A stretch of 64,000 bases of DNA from Gilliamella apicola (GCF_003202915.1 NZ_QGLP01000006.1:186001-250000), one strand, 5' to 3'. Shown: positions 48,579 to 58,949, counted from the first letter of the stretch. The notes: a model not told the origin generated them from the letters alone. Translations and numbers: made by a program.

Positions 48579-49553
48579 ATGGTTGGAATAATCCTGGCAA
48601 CTCATGGTGAGTTTGCTGAAGGTATTTTACAATCAGGGACGATGATATTTGGAGAGCAAGAGAATGTTAAAGCCGTTACTTTGCATCCAAGTGATAGTCC
48701 TGAAAGTTTAAAAGAAAGGATGCTATCAGCAATTGCTACTTTCGATAACCAAAATGAAATACTGTTTTTAGTTGATTTATGGGGTGGAACGCCATTTAAT
48801 CAAGCTAATACACTTTGTGGCGATAATTCCAATTGGGCTATCGTTGCCGGTTTGAATCTTCCCATGTTGATCGAAGCTTATTCATCACGTTTATCGATGG
48901 ATACCGCCAAAGAAGTGGCTGCCGCCATTATCGAATCAGCCCAAGATGGTATTCGAACAACAGTTGAAGTGGCAGCTAAACCAACACCAAACAACCAACA
49001 GTCAGGTGCGATCCCTGAAGGTACCGTAATAGGTGATGGTAAGTTGAAAATTGTATTAGCGCGCGTCGACTCTCGCTTGTTACACGGACAGGTAGCAACC
49101 GCTTGGACTAAAACCACTAACCCTAATCGTATTATCGTGGTTTCAGACTCAGTTGCCAAAGATGAGCTAAGAAAAAAACTGATTGAAGAAGCTGCACCTC
49201 CAGGAGTTAAAGCTAATGTCGTGCCAATTAAAAAAATTATCGAAGTTGCGCATGATCCTCGTTTTGGTAACACTAAAGCTTTATTACTTTTCGAAACCCC
49301 AGAAGATGTACTTCGTGCTGTCGAAGGTGGTGTTGATATTCAAACATTAAATGTTGGTTCCATGGCTCACTCTACTGGCAAGGTAATGGTCAATAAAGTG
49401 CTGTCTATGAGCACTGAAGATGTTGATACATTCGAAAAATTAAAAGCGAAAAATGTGAAATTTGACGTTCGCAAAGTACCTAATGATTCTAGCGATAATA
49501 TGGATGAATTATTAAAGAAAGCGAAACAAGAATTAGCCGGACAGAAAAATTAG
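48579..49553 (+). CDS. manX: Mannose-type PTS component EIIAB
   Basis: 324 residues. IIA domain (1-130) with active histidine in LATHGEFAEG (H9) and the LFLVDLWGGTPFNQA motif; proline-rich linker (about 134-148); IIB domain with ARVDSRLLHGQV (H169). It passes phosphate to incoming hexose or hexosamine. It opens the manXYZ-manO operon with AGGAGG. The family transports mannose, glucose, glucosamine and related sugars, so specificity is not fixed. Confidence 0.93.
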   Translation: MVGIILATHGEFAEGILQSGTMIFGEQENVKAVTLHPSDSPESLKERMLSAIATFDNQNEILFLVDLWGGTPFNQANTLCGDNSNWAIVAGLNLPMLIEAYSSRLSMDTAKEVAAAIIESAQDGIRTTVEVAAKPTPNNQQSGAIPEGTVIGDGKLKIVLARVDSRLLHGQVATAWTKTTNPNRIIVVSDSVAKDELRKKLIEEAAPPGVKANVVPIKKIIEVAHDPRFGNTKALLLFETPEDVLRAVEGGVDIQTLNVGSMAHSTGKVMVNKVLSMSTEDVDTFEKLKAKNVKFDVRKVPNDSSDNMDELLKKAKQELAGQKN

Positions 49554-49574
49554 TTTAATTAAGAGGTTATTATT

Positions 49575-50375
49575 ATGACTTTATCGATTATTGCTATCAT
49601 TTTAGTGATAGTTGTTGCGTTCCTAGCGGGGATGGAAGGTATTTTGGATCAATTCCAGTTCCATCAACCATTAGTTGCTTGTTCATTAATTGGTCTTGTA
49701 ACAGGAAATCTAGAAGCGGGTGTTATGTTAGGTGGCTCATTACAGATGATAGCACTAGGGTGGGCCAATATTGGTGCCGCCGTTGCTCCTGATGCCGCAC
49801 TTGCTGCCGTTGCTTCGTCAATTATTTTAGTCCTTGGTGGACAAGGTGAAGCGGGGGTAATGACAGCTATCGCTATTGCTATCCCACTTGCGGTTGCTGG
49901 TCTATTTTTAACGATGATCGTACGAACTATTGCCGTGCCATTAGTGCATTTAATGGACGCCGCAGCAGAACAAGGTAATATTCGTAGAATCGAATTGTTG
50001 CAAATATTAGGGGTTTGTTTACAAGGTTTACGTATCGCAATCCCAGCAGCAGCACTATTGTTTATTCCTGCCGATGCAGTTAAGGAAGCGTTAAACTCAA
50101 TGCCTGAATGGTTAACAACGGGTATGGCTATTGGTGGCGGTATGGTGGTTGCTGTTGGTTATGCGATGGTAATCAATATGATGGCAAACCGCGAAGTTTG
50201 GCCATTTTTCATTATCGGTTTTGTCGTTGCCGCGATATCACAATTAACCTTGATTGCACTAGGTGCGCTAGGTATTGCTTTAGCACTGATTTATCTAAAT
50301 CTTTCTGAACGTGGCAATTCATCAAATGGTGGTGATAAAGGCGATCCACTTGATGATATTTTGAATGATTACTAA
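49575..50375 (+). CDS. manY: Mannose-type PTS component EIIC
   Basis: 266 residues with about seven spans; LGGSLQMIALGWANIGAAVAPD is the EIIC(man) signature. The acidic tail (GDKGDPLDDILNDY) is normal. Forms the channel with ManZ. 21 bases after manX. Confidence 0.93.
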   Translation: MTLSIIAIILVIVVAFLAGMEGILDQFQFHQPLVACSLIGLVTGNLEAGVMLGGSLQMIALGWANIGAAVAPDAALAAVASSIILVLGGQGEAGVMTAIAIAIPLAVAGLFLTMIVRTIAVPLVHLMDAAAEQGNIRRIELLQILGVCLQGLRIAIPAAALLFIPADAVKEALNSMPEWLTTGMAIGGGMVVAVGYAMVINMMANREVWPFFIIGFVVAAISQLTLIALGALGIALALIYLNLSERGNSSNGGDKGDPLDDILNDY

Positions 50376-50391
50376 GAACTTGGAGAAGAAA

Positions 50392-51303
50392 ATGACAGAT
50401 AAAATTCATTTAAGCAAAAAAGACCGTTTAGCGGTAGCTTGGCGTTCAACTTTCCTTCAAGGTTCTTGGAACTACGAACGTATGCAAAATGGTGGTTGGG
50501 CCTATTCAATGATTCCGGCTATCAAAAAATTATATACCACAAAAGAAGATCGTTCAGCCGCGCTTAAACGCCATTTAGAATTTTTTAATACTCACCCTTA
50601 TTTAGCATCACCGGTGCTTGGTGTGACTTTAGCCCTTGAAGAAGAACGTGCTAATGGTGCGCCAGTTGATGATGTCGCTATTCAAGGGGTTAAAGTGGGG
50701 ATGATGGGACCTTTAGCAGGGGTTGGTGATCCAGTATTCTGGTTTACGGTTCGTCCTATGCTTGGTGCTTTAGGTGCTTCACTTGCCTTAAGTGGTAATC
50801 CTTTAGGACCAATTTTATTCTTCTTACTTTGGAATATTATTCGTTGCTCCTTTATGTGGCTTACTCAAGAATTTGGTTACCGTACCGGTTCGAAAATTAC
50901 CGATAATTTAGGTGGTGGTTTACTGCAAAAAATCACTAAAGGTGCATCTATCTTAGGGATGTTTGTCCTGGCAGCTTTGGTACAAAGGTGGGTATCGATA
51001 AAATTCCAACCTGTTGTATCAACAGTAAAATTAGATAATGGTGCATTTATTGATTGGAATTCACTACCCGCCGGTGCTGAAGGTATTCACCAAGCATTGA
51101 TCCAAATGCAAAGTGGACTTGCGCTTAGCCAAGAAAAAGTAACTACCTTACAAAATAACTTAGATCAGTTAATTCCTGGACTGGTGCCATTACTATTAAC
51201 TTTCTTATGTATGTGGTTACTTCGTAAAAAAGTATCCCCTATTTTAATTATTCTTGGACTATTCTTAGTCGGTATTATTGGTCACCTTGTTGGTCTTTTA
51301 TAA
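50392..51303 (+). CDS. manZ: Mannose-type PTS component EIID
   Basis: 303 residues from ATG 50392, behind GGAG; an earlier ATG at 50365 lies inside manY and is less likely. LQGSWNYERMQNGGWAYSMIP, LEFFNTHPYLASPVLGVTL and GVKVGMMGPLAGVGDPVFW are classic EIID(man) segments, and a C-terminal membrane anchor is visible. Sixteen bases after manY. Confidence 0.93.
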   Translation: MTDKIHLSKKDRLAVAWRSTFLQGSWNYERMQNGGWAYSMIPAIKKLYTTKEDRSAALKRHLEFFNTHPYLASPVLGVTLALEEERANGAPVDDVAIQGVKVGMMGPLAGVGDPVFWFTVRPMLGALGASLALSGNPLGPILFFLLWNIIRCSFMWLTQEFGYRTGSKITDNLGGGLLQKITKGASILGMFVLAALVQRWVSIKFQPVVSTVKLDNGAFIDWNSLPAGAEGIHQALIQMQSGLALSQEKVTTLQNNLDQLIPGLVPLLLTFLCMWLLRKKVSPILIILGLFLVGIIGHLVGLL

Positions 51304-51377
51304 CATCAACAATGTTAACTAAAAAAGTTGAGGAGCGCACTTTTTAAGTAAAAATTGTGCTTTTCTCAAACATTACT

Positions 51378-51411
51378 CACCCTTTTCACCATCAATAACG
51401 GGAAAAGGGTG
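51378..51411 (+). other. Hairpin between manZ and manO
   Basis: Perfect 10-bp stem CACCCTTTTC / GAAAAGGGTG with a 14-base loop. No T-run, so it is likelier an RNA processing or stability element than a terminator. Confidence 0.45.
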
Positions 51412-51453
51412 AAATAACTAACTCAAATTAGCATAATGGAAACAAGTAATTAA

Positions 51454-51822
51454 ATGGTGCAATCATTAAATACCAAAATAGATTTAACAGTTAAAGCGAC
51501 TGCATTTTCAGGATTTTCAGAATATGGCGACATTATGATTGGCGATAAAGCATTTGAATTCTATCATCAACGTGATCCACGCAAATATATTCAAATTCCT
51601 TGGGAAGAAGTCGATTATGTTATCGCCTCGGTATTTTTTAAAGGTAAGTGGATATCTCGATACTCCATACAAACCAAAAAAGATGGAACATTTGCTTTTG
51701 CCTCCAAAGAGCCAAAGAAAGTATTAAGAGCAATACGAGTCTATGTTGATAGCCAAAAAATGGTCAAATCATTAGGATTTTTCGACGTCTTAATTCGTGC
51801 TTTTCGACGTAAAAAGTCCTAA
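51454..51822 (+). CDS. manO: ManO-type protein (DUF956)
   Basis: 122 residues, soluble. LTVKATAFSGFSEYGDIMIG, DKAFEFYHQRDPRKYIQIPW and the following EEVDYVIASVFFKGKWISRY identify DUF956, found next to mannose PTS genes and thought to regulate their activity. It lies 150 bases after manZ beyond a hairpin. Confidence 0.85.
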   Translation: MVQSLNTKIDLTVKATAFSGFSEYGDIMIGDKAFEFYHQRDPRKYIQIPWEEVDYVIASVFFKGKWISRYSIQTKKDGTFAFASKEPKKVLRAIRVYVDSQKMVKSLGFFDVLIRAFRRKKS

Positions 51823-51988
51823 AAATAAACCATCTATTAGACAGCAATATCTCAGTAAACCAAGCCAACTATTATCAATTAAGCGAATTGTCTGCAATAC
51901 GCTTGGTTAACCAGATGAATTTATGTTCATTTATGGTTAAACTTGCGGATAACCGCTACTACCACGCTTCTACACACTCAATCAGTCA

Positions 51989-52016
51989 TTGCACTTTTTG
52001 CTAGAAAGAGTATAAT
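51989..52016 (+). promoter_or_regulatory. Sigma-70 promoter of the rpsP operon
   Basis: TTGCAC, 16 bases, TATAAT, followed by a 60-base leader and AGAGGATG before rpsP. Confidence 0.7.
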
Positions 52017-52081
52017 TCTGGGGCTTTGATTTTGTCCATGTTGGGCAAAAGAAAGATTATTTTTTAATTTAAGAGGATGTT

Positions 52082-52330
52082 ATGGTAACTATTCGTTTAG
52101 CTCGTGGTGGCTCTAAAAAGCGCCCTTTTTATCAAGTAGTTGTCACTGATAGCCGTAACCCACGTGATGGTCGTTTTATTGAGCGCGTTGGCTTTTTTAA
52201 TCCAATTGCACAAGGTAAAGCAGAAGAATTACGTTTAGATCTTGATCGCGTAAATCATTGGGTTGGTTTAGGTGCAACAGTTTCTGATCGTGTTAATGCA
52301 TTGATCAAACAAGCACAAAAAGCTGCTTAA
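52082..52330 (+). CDS. rpsP: 30S ribosomal protein bS16
   Basis: 82 residues; [20 protein letters not shown] and [19 protein letters not shown] are universal bS16 motifs. First gene of rpsP-rimM-trmD-rplS, the standard order. Confidence 0.98.
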   Translation: MVTIRLARGGSKKRPFYQVVVTDSRNPRDGRFIERVGFFNPIAQGKAEELRLDLDRVNHWVGLGATVSDRVNALIKQAQKAA

Positions 52331-52349
52331 TTAAGTAATAGTAACTGTG

Positions 52350-52880
52350 ATGATGAAAACTGAGAATCTAATTGTTGTTGGTAAACTTGGTTCAAGCTAC
52401 GGCATTCGTGGATGGCTCAGAATTTTTTCGTTTACAGAACTTCCAGATAGTATTTTTGATTACAAACCTTGGTATATCCAGCGTGCTGGTAAATGGCAAG
52501 AAGTAATTGTAGAGAGCTTTAAACCGCATAATCAGGATATGATTGTCAAACTCAAAGGCGTTGATGATCGCGACCAAGCTAATGCGTTAACCAATGCTGA
52601 AGTATTTGTTGATGCAGAGAAATTGCCTGAATTAAATCAAGGTGATTTTTATTGGAAAGATCTCATTGGCTGTCGAGTAAAAACAGTTAATGGTTATGAC
52701 TTAGGTCAGGTAACTGATTTAATGGAAACCGGTTCTAATGATGTGTTGGTCGTTAAGGCAAATCTAAAAGATGCATTTGGAGCAACAGAACGTTTAATCC
52801 CTTTTGTTGAAGAACAATTTATTAAACAAGTTGATTTAACAACAAAAATGATTGTGGTCGATTGGGATCCCGCTTTTTAA
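52350..52880 (+). CDS. rimM: 16S rRNA processing protein RimM
   Basis: 176 residues from ATG 52350 (a GTG and a second ATG flank it). The N-terminal beta-barrel [20 protein letters not shown] and the C-terminal PRC-barrel segment [31 protein letters not shown] are typical. Assists maturation of the 30S head by binding uS19. Between rpsP and trmD. Confidence 0.96.
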   Translation: MMKTENLIVVGKLGSSYGIRGWLRIFSFTELPDSIFDYKPWYIQRAGKWQEVIVESFKPHNQDMIVKLKGVDDRDQANALTNAEVFVDAEKLPELNQGDFYWKDLIGCRVKTVNGYDLGQVTDLMETGSNDVLVVKANLKDAFGATERLIPFVEEQFIKQVDLTTKMIVVDWDPAF

Positions 52881-52896
52881 TTGGTAAGGTAAGAAT

Positions 52897-53649
52897 ATGT
52901 GGATTGGCGTAATTAGCCTTTTTCCCGAAATGTTCCAAGCTATTACCTGTTATGGCGTAACTGGTCGAGCTGTTAAACATGGGCTGTTAACCGTAGATTA
53001 TTGGAACCCGCGCGATTTTGCACATGATAAGCATAAGACTGTCGATGATAGGCCTTATGGTGGTGGTCCCGGCATGTTAATGATGGTGCAACCACTTAGA
53101 GATGCAATTCATGCAGCAAAGGTAGTAGCAGGTGAAGATACCAAAGTAATCTATCTTTCCCCACAAGGGCGCAAATTAAACCAACAAGGTGTTTGCGAGT
53201 TGTCACAATATCAAAAGTTGATTTTGATTTGTGGTCGATACGAAGGTATAGATGAACGCGTTATCCAAACCGAAATTGATGAAGAATGGTCAATTGGGGA
53301 TTACGTGTTAAGTGGCGGTGAATTACCGGCAATGACAATGATTGATGCATTAGCCAGATTTATTCCGGGTGTATTAAATCATGAATCATCAGCAGAAGAA
53401 GACTCTTTTGCCAACGGCTTACTTGATTGCCCACACTATACTCGACCTGAGGTGTTAGATGGAATGGCGGTGCCTGACGTGTTAATGTCTGGTCACCATG
53501 AAGCGATTCGTCGTTGGCGATTAAAACAATCACTAGGACGAACTTGGTTGAGAAGAGAAGATCTTCTTGAAAATCTAGCTCTGACTGATGAAGAGCAACG
53601 TTTACTCACTGAATTCCAGCGTGAATATCGTGATGAACAGAGCCATTAA
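52897..53649 (+). CDS. trmD: tRNA (guanine37-N1)-methyltransferase
   Basis: 250 residues, SPOUT trefoil knot. [41 protein letters not shown] and [15 protein letters not shown] form the AdoMet-binding site. Methylates G37 to hold the reading frame. Sixteen bases after rimM. Confidence 0.98.
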   Translation: MWIGVISLFPEMFQAITCYGVTGRAVKHGLLTVDYWNPRDFAHDKHKTVDDRPYGGGPGMLMMVQPLRDAIHAAKVVAGEDTKVIYLSPQGRKLNQQGVCELSQYQKLILICGRYEGIDERVIQTEIDEEWSIGDYVLSGGELPAMTMIDALARFIPGVLNHESSAEEDSFANGLLDCPHYTRPEVLDGMAVPDVLMSGHHEAIRRWRLKQSLGRTWLRREDLLENLALTDEEQRLLTEFQREYRDEQSH

Positions 53650-53680
53650 TATTTCAGTATAACTAGTAAGAGACAAAATT

Positions 53681-54031
53681 ATGAAAAATGCAATTATTCA
53701 GCAATTAGAACAAGAACAAATGAAAAAAGACATCCCGTCTTTTCGCCCGGGTGATACGGTAGAAGTTAAAGTATGGGTTGTTGAAGGTAACAAAAAACGT
53801 CTTCAAGCATATGAAGGTGTTGTTGTAGCAATTCGTAATCGTGGTTTACATTCTGCATTTACAGTACGTAAAATTTCGAATGGCGAAGGTGTTGAACGAG
53901 TATTCCAAACTCACTCACCAATTGTTGATTCAATTACTGTGAAACGTCGTGGTCAAGTACGTCAAGCTAAACTTTACTACTTACGCGAACTTCGTGGTAA
54001 AGCAGCGCGTATCAAAGAGCGCCTTAACTAA
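53681..54031 (+). CDS. rplS: 50S ribosomal protein bL19
   Basis: 116 residues; [40 protein letters not shown] and [19 protein letters not shown] are diagnostic. Last gene of the operon, before a strong terminator. Confidence 0.98.
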   Translation: MKNAIIQQLEQEQMKKDIPSFRPGDTVEVKVWVVEGNKKRLQAYEGVVVAIRNRGLHSAFTVRKISNGEGVERVFQTHSPIVDSITVKRRGQVRQAKLYYLRELRGKAARIKERLN

Positions 54032-54083
54032 TTCAAATTGGTTAATATTTAATATACACATTAAAATATATCCAATTAAATAT

Positions 54084-54109
54084 GGTCACCTTTATGGTGA
54101 CCGTTTTTA
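54084..54109 (+). terminator. Terminator of the rpsP operon
   Basis: Perfect stem GGTCACC / GGTGACC with a 5-base loop, then GTTTTTAT. Confidence 0.88.
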
Positions 54110-54185
54110 TGGATATTATAGTTCATTCCCGCCAACAATCGTTGACACATTTCAAGCAATATCTAGTAATAAAAAAGGTAACACT

Positions 54186-54791
54186 ATGGACAACTATCTT
54201 GTTGAGATTCTTGCCACCACAACCAAGTTATTTGCATTGATGACGCCACCAGCTGTACTAAGTGCATTTTTAAGTGGTACTAAGCAGTATGATGAACCAC
54301 AACGCCGTAAAACGGCACTTAAAACATCGTGTGCGGTATTTATTATTGGTATTGTGCTATTCTTTTTTGGTAATGCGATGTTCAGCGTGTTTGGTTTTAC
54401 ACTCGACGCATTTAGAATTGGCTCGGGAGCATTACTGTTTATTACCGCGGTGACATTAATGAATGATTCGCCTGAAAAAAATAAAATTCATAGTGATGAT
54501 GATGATATTAGTGTCGTGCCATTAGCAATACCGCTATGTATGGGGCCGGCATCCATCGGTACCATCATTGTTATGGGGACGAGTTCAGTTGGTATTATGC
54601 AAAATCTGATTGGCGCGCTTTCGTTATTGATTGCCTCAAGTGGTATTTACGCCATGTTACTATGTGCTAAAAGCATTGCTAAAGTGTTAAAAAATACCGG
54701 TATTGCCATTTTGTCAAAACTCACCGGATTATTAATATCAGCGATTGCGGCACAAGTTGTTTTTACAGGCGTTGCTGCATTCCTAAAATAA
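54186..54791 (+). CDS. MarC/YhgN-family membrane protein
   Basis: 201 residues from ATG 54186 (AAGGTAACACT upstream); the long in-frame extension through the terminator is rejected. Six spans in two triplets: FALMTPPAVLSAFLSG near the start and the repeat VPLAIPLCMGPASIGTIIVM match the MarC family of unknown transport role. An acidic loop (DDDD) separates the halves. Position 3 of the first motif departs from the usual NP in N-P-motifs. Convergent with the downstream permease. Confidence 0.8.
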   Translation: MDNYLVEILATTTKLFALMTPPAVLSAFLSGTKQYDEPQRRKTALKTSCAVFIIGIVLFFFGNAMFSVFGFTLDAFRIGSGALLFITAVTLMNDSPEKNKIHSDDDDISVVPLAIPLCMGPASIGTIIVMGTSSVGIMQNLIGALSLLIASSGIYAMLLCAKSIAKVLKNTGIAILSKLTGLLISAIAAQVVFTGVAAFLK

Positions 54792-54850
54792 GTCAGGCTA
54801 GCCCTCTTTCAGATAGAAATAAAGATAGAGAAAGTTATCACTGATAGTAT

Positions 54851-54884
54851 GTAATCACCTTTAATTGAGAGTTTAGGTGATTAC
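54851..54884. terminator. Convergent terminator, MarC gene / dok operon
   Basis: Perfect 10-bp stem GTAATCACCT / AGGTGATTAC with a 14-base loop between convergent genes. Confidence 0.65.
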
Positions 54885-54901
54885 ATAAATAAAGAATAAG
54901 A

Positions 54902-56299
54902 TTAATTTAATTTATTAGTTAAATGTCGTTTTTTAAAAAAGTAGTATGAAACTAAGATAACAAAAATTAAAAGCACTTCTGATAATAAAATAAAATGCCC
55001 TGACTCCCCAAACCATACGCCAACAATAATAATAATGTTAACGGTAATGGAGATCATCGCTAACCAAGGAAATAGCGGTGATTTAAATTTAATCATATCT
55101 TTACTGTACTTACCTTGATTCACACCTTTGCGAAATTGGTACTGACACCAAGCAATAATTATCCACGCAAAACAACCAACTTGTCCGGTACTTGCCACTA
55201 AATAGAGATATAATTTTTCAGCCGCGATATATTTCGAAAATAGTGAAACTAAGGCAATAATGGCAATAAATAATATTCCTTTGGTTGGCACGCCGCGTTT
55301 ATTCACTTTTGAAAAAGATTTTGGCGCTAAGTTATCCTGAGCCATCGACCATAGCATTCGTGAACTGGCATAAACCGCCGAATTAGCAGCCGAAATCGCC
55401 GCGCAAAAGATAACAAACAGCATCGCATAGGAAGCAAAGTTAATTCCCGCTTTATTAAATACCCAAACAAATGGGCTAATTTCATCATGTGTTGTACCAT
55501 AAGGATAAATCAGTGCTAATACGGCTATCGCTAACACATAAAACAAGATGATACGAAACGCCACACCAGTAATAATTTTCGGTAATACCGTTTGTGGTGA
55601 TTGCGCTTCACCGGCAGCACTACCGATTAATTCGACTCCCTGAAATGAATAGGTAACAATCGTCATACAGACAAAGATGGATAAAAAGCCATTAGGGAAC
55701 CAACCTTGATCGGTTTTAAAGGTAGGTAACTCATGCGTTTGATTATATTGTTGATAAAGTAGATATATACCAACTGCAATAAACGCAATAATAGCTAATA
55801 CTTTAATCGTTGAAAACCAGTATTCACTTTCACCAAAAGCACGAACCGAAGTTAAATGAACACAAGTGATAACAGTTAGAATAATTAGACTGAGAATGTA
55901 GATAGGAATAGAGGAAAAAACTTGATGAGCAATCATAGAAGCTGCAGTTAAGTCCGCCGCCATAGACAGCACCCAGCTTAACCAATATAACCAGCCAATA
56001 GTATAACTCCAGATAGGATGAGGAATAAACATTAATGCATAATGTTGAAAAGAACCCGCATGCGGGAATGCACAAGAAAGTTCACCTAAGCAAAGCATGG
56101 TTGACAGCATAATACTGCCGGCAAGTAGATAAGCGATAATGGTCCCTAAAGGTCCAACCGTGCTAAGTGGTGCTGCAATACCAATAAATAATCCGGTACC
56201 AATTGAGCCACCTAAGGAAATCATCAATAAATGACGATTTTTTAAGTTTTTCTTTAAGGTACTGGGATAAGGACTTTCTTGAGATTCTGATGTTGCCAT
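54902..56299 (-). CDS. APC-superfamily amino-acid permease (LysP-like)
   Basis: 465 residues, 12 spans. MISLGGSIGTGLFIGIAAPL (substrate-binding unwound TM1), FPHAGSFQHYALMFIPHPIW and SFQGVELIGSAAGEAQSPQT place it in the amino-acid-transporter family with LysP and GabP. It is the last gene of the decarboxylase operon, 54 bases after the racemase, so a basic amino acid such as lysine or ornithine is a sensible substrate; that is inferred from context. Confidence 0.85.
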   Translation of the reverse strand: MATSESQESPYPSTLKKNLKNRHLLMISLGGSIGTGLFIGIAAPLSTVGPLGTIIAYLLAGSIMLSTMLCLGELSCAFPHAGSFQHYALMFIPHPIWSYTIGWLYWLSWVLSMAADLTAASMIAHQVFSSIPIYILSLIILTVITCVHLTSVRAFGESEYWFSTIKVLAIIAFIAVGIYLLYQQYNQTHELPTFKTDQGWFPNGFLSIFVCMTIVTYSFQGVELIGSAAGEAQSPQTVLPKIITGVAFRIILFYVLAIAVLALIYPYGTTHDEISPFVWVFNKAGINFASYAMLFVIFCAAISAANSAVYASSRMLWSMAQDNLAPKSFSKVNKRGVPTKGILFIAIIALVSLFSKYIAAEKLYLYLVASTGQVGCFAWIIIAWCQYQFRKGVNQGKYSKDMIKFKSPLFPWLAMISITVNIIIIVGVWFGESGHFILLSEVLLIFVILVSYYFFKKRHLTNKLN

Positions 56300-56353
56300 A
56301 TAAACCGCCTAGTAATCAATAATAGCTGCTGGTTGCCCAGCAGCTGATACATA

Positions 56354-57460
56354 TTAATAAACAAACCGTTTTTCTACACCGTTGGTTTGGCAAGCCATAA
56401 GAAGGGCTGTGTAATCAAGTTCAAAGCCAATCATATCGCCAACACGTAATGTTTCAGAAACATCTTCGATATCAACAATAGTATGATCGCTAGTTTGACC
56501 CAATACCGTAATGTTATCATTAATCGGTATACAGCTTTCTGCTGGCACATCTTGACGGCCAAAAGCAAGAAGTGCTCGTTTGCGAGTACCATGATCAACA
56601 AAAGTTTTGCTGTTCAAAAAGGCATCAACACCTAACTCACCGACCGGAACCGTTGGTTTACTGTTAAGCTCAATAATTTGTGCATATAATTTATACATGT
56701 CACTACAAGCTTTTTCGACAGGTTTGTTTGAGTGATGAAATTCATCAAGATATTTCATATCTACATACTCAATCCCAAACTCATGTAAACCACCAATTCG
56801 GATGTGATTAAGTCCTTCTGGCCAGATCCCTTTATCAAGCAGATGATAACTTGTACAGTTACCAGCTGATAGATACTTGATCTTGATATTACAAGCTTGC
56901 TCTACTTTACGCGCTATATGTAAAAAGTCCACACCATTTTTAACAGTTGGTAGAACCGTACCATAGCAGTTAAAGTTAGTCCCTAGCCCATACAGCTCAA
57001 CACCCGGTAGAGAAAGGATAAATTTGACTGTCTCGATAATATCATCGACATGTTCAAACCAAATACCTTCACGCAAATCCCCCATATCCACCATTAATAG
57101 GACTTGATGGACTTTTTGCTGTTTGACCGCTTCATCAGAAAGTGCTTGGATAACTTGTTTTTCACTGTTCAAGCTAATATCAGCATATTTCACTACTTCG
57201 CTAATCTCGCTTAAGCAAGGACTACGTAGTAAACAAGTTTTACAATTTAAAGCATCTTTAAGTTTCTTCAAATTGTAGGTTCTTGATTCGGCGATAACAT
57301 CAATACCGCCATCAAGTACTGCTTTGGCGGTCTCCACACAACCGTCAAAGACTTTATTTACTGCCATTACTTCAATGCCGTGTTTAGCCAGTAGCTCTTT
57401 TTCAACACGAGCATTGTCTTTTAATTTACCTAAATCAATTTCCAATATAGGTTTGTACAT
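56354..57460 (-). CDS. Ornithine-racemase-like PLP enzyme (fold III)
   Basis: 368 residues. The whole chain follows clostridial ornithine racemase Orr: EIDLGKLKDNARVEKELLAK at the start, PLP lysine in VMAVNKVFD (K36), AESRTYNLKKLKDA, LMVDMGDLREGIW, GTNFNCYGTVLPT, and the late VGELGVDAFLNSKTFVDHGT and LGQTSDHTIVDIED. A broad alanine-racemase-like role (or YhfX-type) is the alternative. Between a transporter and another permease, in an operon with a D-amino-acid-type decarboxylase, it would interconvert L- and D-ornithine or lysine. The 5' gap to the transporter is 21 bases. Confidence 0.85.
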   Translation of the reverse strand: MYKPILEIDLGKLKDNARVEKELLAKHGIEVMAVNKVFDGCVETAKAVLDGGIDVIAESRTYNLKKLKDALNCKTCLLRSPCLSEISEVVKYADISLNSEKQVIQALSDEAVKQQKVHQVLLMVDMGDLREGIWFEHVDDIIETVKFILSLPGVELYGLGTNFNCYGTVLPTVKNGVDFLHIARKVEQACNIKIKYLSAGNCTSYHLLDKGIWPEGLNHIRIGGLHEFGIEYVDMKYLDEFHHSNKPVEKACSDMYKLYAQIIELNSKPTVPVGELGVDAFLNSKTFVDHGTRKRALLAFGRQDVPAESCIPINDNITVLGQTSDHTIVDIEDVSETLRVGDMIGFELDYTALLMACQTNGVEKRFVY

Positions 57461-57481
57461 AAAATTACTCCTCTATATATC

Positions 57482-58894
57482 TTATTGTTGTTGCAAGCGA
57501 TTACGTTTTTGTGCGCGATGGTATATCCATTCAGCTAACACAATTGCAAGCACTGCACCACCAACAATTTTCGCGATGTACTCAACATATCCACCCATAT
57601 CAATTTGTGCTGGTGGAATAAACACTAAGATCACCGCAAATAGCGTAGATAAGAAGCCTAAACCTGGTAAAACAATTGGTAATACTTTACCTGGTATCTT
57701 AAAGCTACGTGGTACATCTGGTTGAGTGATACGTAAGCGATAGTAAGCAATAAACATCACTAAATAAGGAATAAAGTAACAAATGGTTGTTAATGCAGTT
57801 AACATCCAATATGCAGCAGCAATACTTGGTGATACGAATGTTGAGAAACAAAGTACCGTTACAATGATTGCTTGGATAACTAAAGCAAATGCTGGTGTTT
57901 GATATACCGGATGTAAACGACCAATACGTTCGCCAAGTAAATTATCTTCTTTTGATGCTTCTTGTAACATATAGATAGGACCAACTAACCATGAGTTAAT
58001 TTGACCCAATGCACCAAAGAATAAACAGATTGCCATTACAGGTAATAACCAAGGCATATGTAACTCTTGAGCGGCAGCTTCCATCGCTTGCATTACACCG
58101 GCAACAATATCGGTATCAGCAGCAGGTAATAAGGTGTTAATTGCCCAAGTACCGATCATATAGATACCCACAATAACAATTGCAGATACTGCCATTGCTT
58201 TAGGGAAGTCACGTTGTGGATCACGAGTACGACCAGCAATCATTGGTGCAACTTCAAGTCCAGCAAAAGCGAACATCATGCTTGATAAAAATACAATAGT
58301 ATCCCAGCTGCTTAAATCCGGAATCCAATCACTAACATGGCTATAATCAGTTGCCATTGGGTGACCAGTCATTAACCAGACAATAGCTAATAACACGATA
58401 ATACCAGCAGGAATAAATACCCCTAACCATGCACTAACACTGTTAATGATTTTAGTCCATTTCATCCCTTTGATATTCATTAATGTTAAGATCCAGAATA
58501 CCACCATGGAGCCAACACCAATAAACACCTGATTTTGCGCTAATTCAGGACTAAACATGTAACCAATTGCCGTAAAGCCAAATTGCAACATTAATGGGAA
58601 GAAAAGTACGCATGAGAATAGGAAACAAACGACCACTATCCAGCCAACTCGTTTACCAAACGCTTCTTTTACCCAAACAAATATCCCACCATCTTTTGGC
58701 CAACCAGTAGAAAGTTCACCACAAACCATAGCTAATGGGAAAAACAGACAAAATGCAGCAAGTAGCCAAAGGACCATTGCTGACGCTCCATAAGGAGCAA
58801 CATTAGGAATTTGACGTAAACTTAGTATGGCAATAACATTCATAAACACAATGTCTTTAATACCAAGTAAACTTGAATCTTTAGAATCACTCAT
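57482..58894 (-). CDS. APC-superfamily transporter, probable amino acid/amine antiporter
   Basis: 470 residues, 12 spans. ELSTGWPKDGGIFVWVKEAF and MMFAFAGLEVAPMIAGRTRD are like the glutamate/GABA (GadC/YjeM) branch of APC antiporters. In this operon it could exchange extracellular ornithine or lysine for the corresponding polyamine. 55 bases after the decarboxylase gene. Specificity cannot be read from sequence. Confidence 0.85.
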   Translation of the reverse strand: MSDSKDSSLLGIKDIVFMNVIAILSLRQIPNVAPYGASAMVLWLLAAFCLFFPLAMVCGELSTGWPKDGGIFVWVKEAFGKRVGWIVVVCFLFSCVLFFPLMLQFGFTAIGYMFSPELAQNQVFIGVGSMVVFWILTLMNIKGMKWTKIINSVSAWLGVFIPAGIIVLLAIVWLMTGHPMATDYSHVSDWIPDLSSWDTIVFLSSMMFAFAGLEVAPMIAGRTRDPQRDFPKAMAVSAIVIVGIYMIGTWAINTLLPAADTDIVAGVMQAMEAAAQELHMPWLLPVMAICLFFGALGQINSWLVGPIYMLQEASKEDNLLGERIGRLHPVYQTPAFALVIQAIIVTVLCFSTFVSPSIAAAYWMLTALTTICYFIPYLVMFIAYYRLRITQPDVPRSFKIPGKVLPIVLPGLGFLSTLFAVILVFIPPAQIDMGGYVEYIAKIVGGAVLAIVLAEWIYHRAQKRNRLQQQ

Positions 58895-58949
58895 AAAATA
58901 ACCTCACATTATAATATCTGGAGCACTAAGTGCCCCAGATAGCTCATGA

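Noticed and set aside
53949..54185. Upstream extension of the MarC-type gene
   Set aside because: Overlaps rplS and its terminator; the ATG at 54186 has its own ribosome-binding site and begins a normal MarC sequence.
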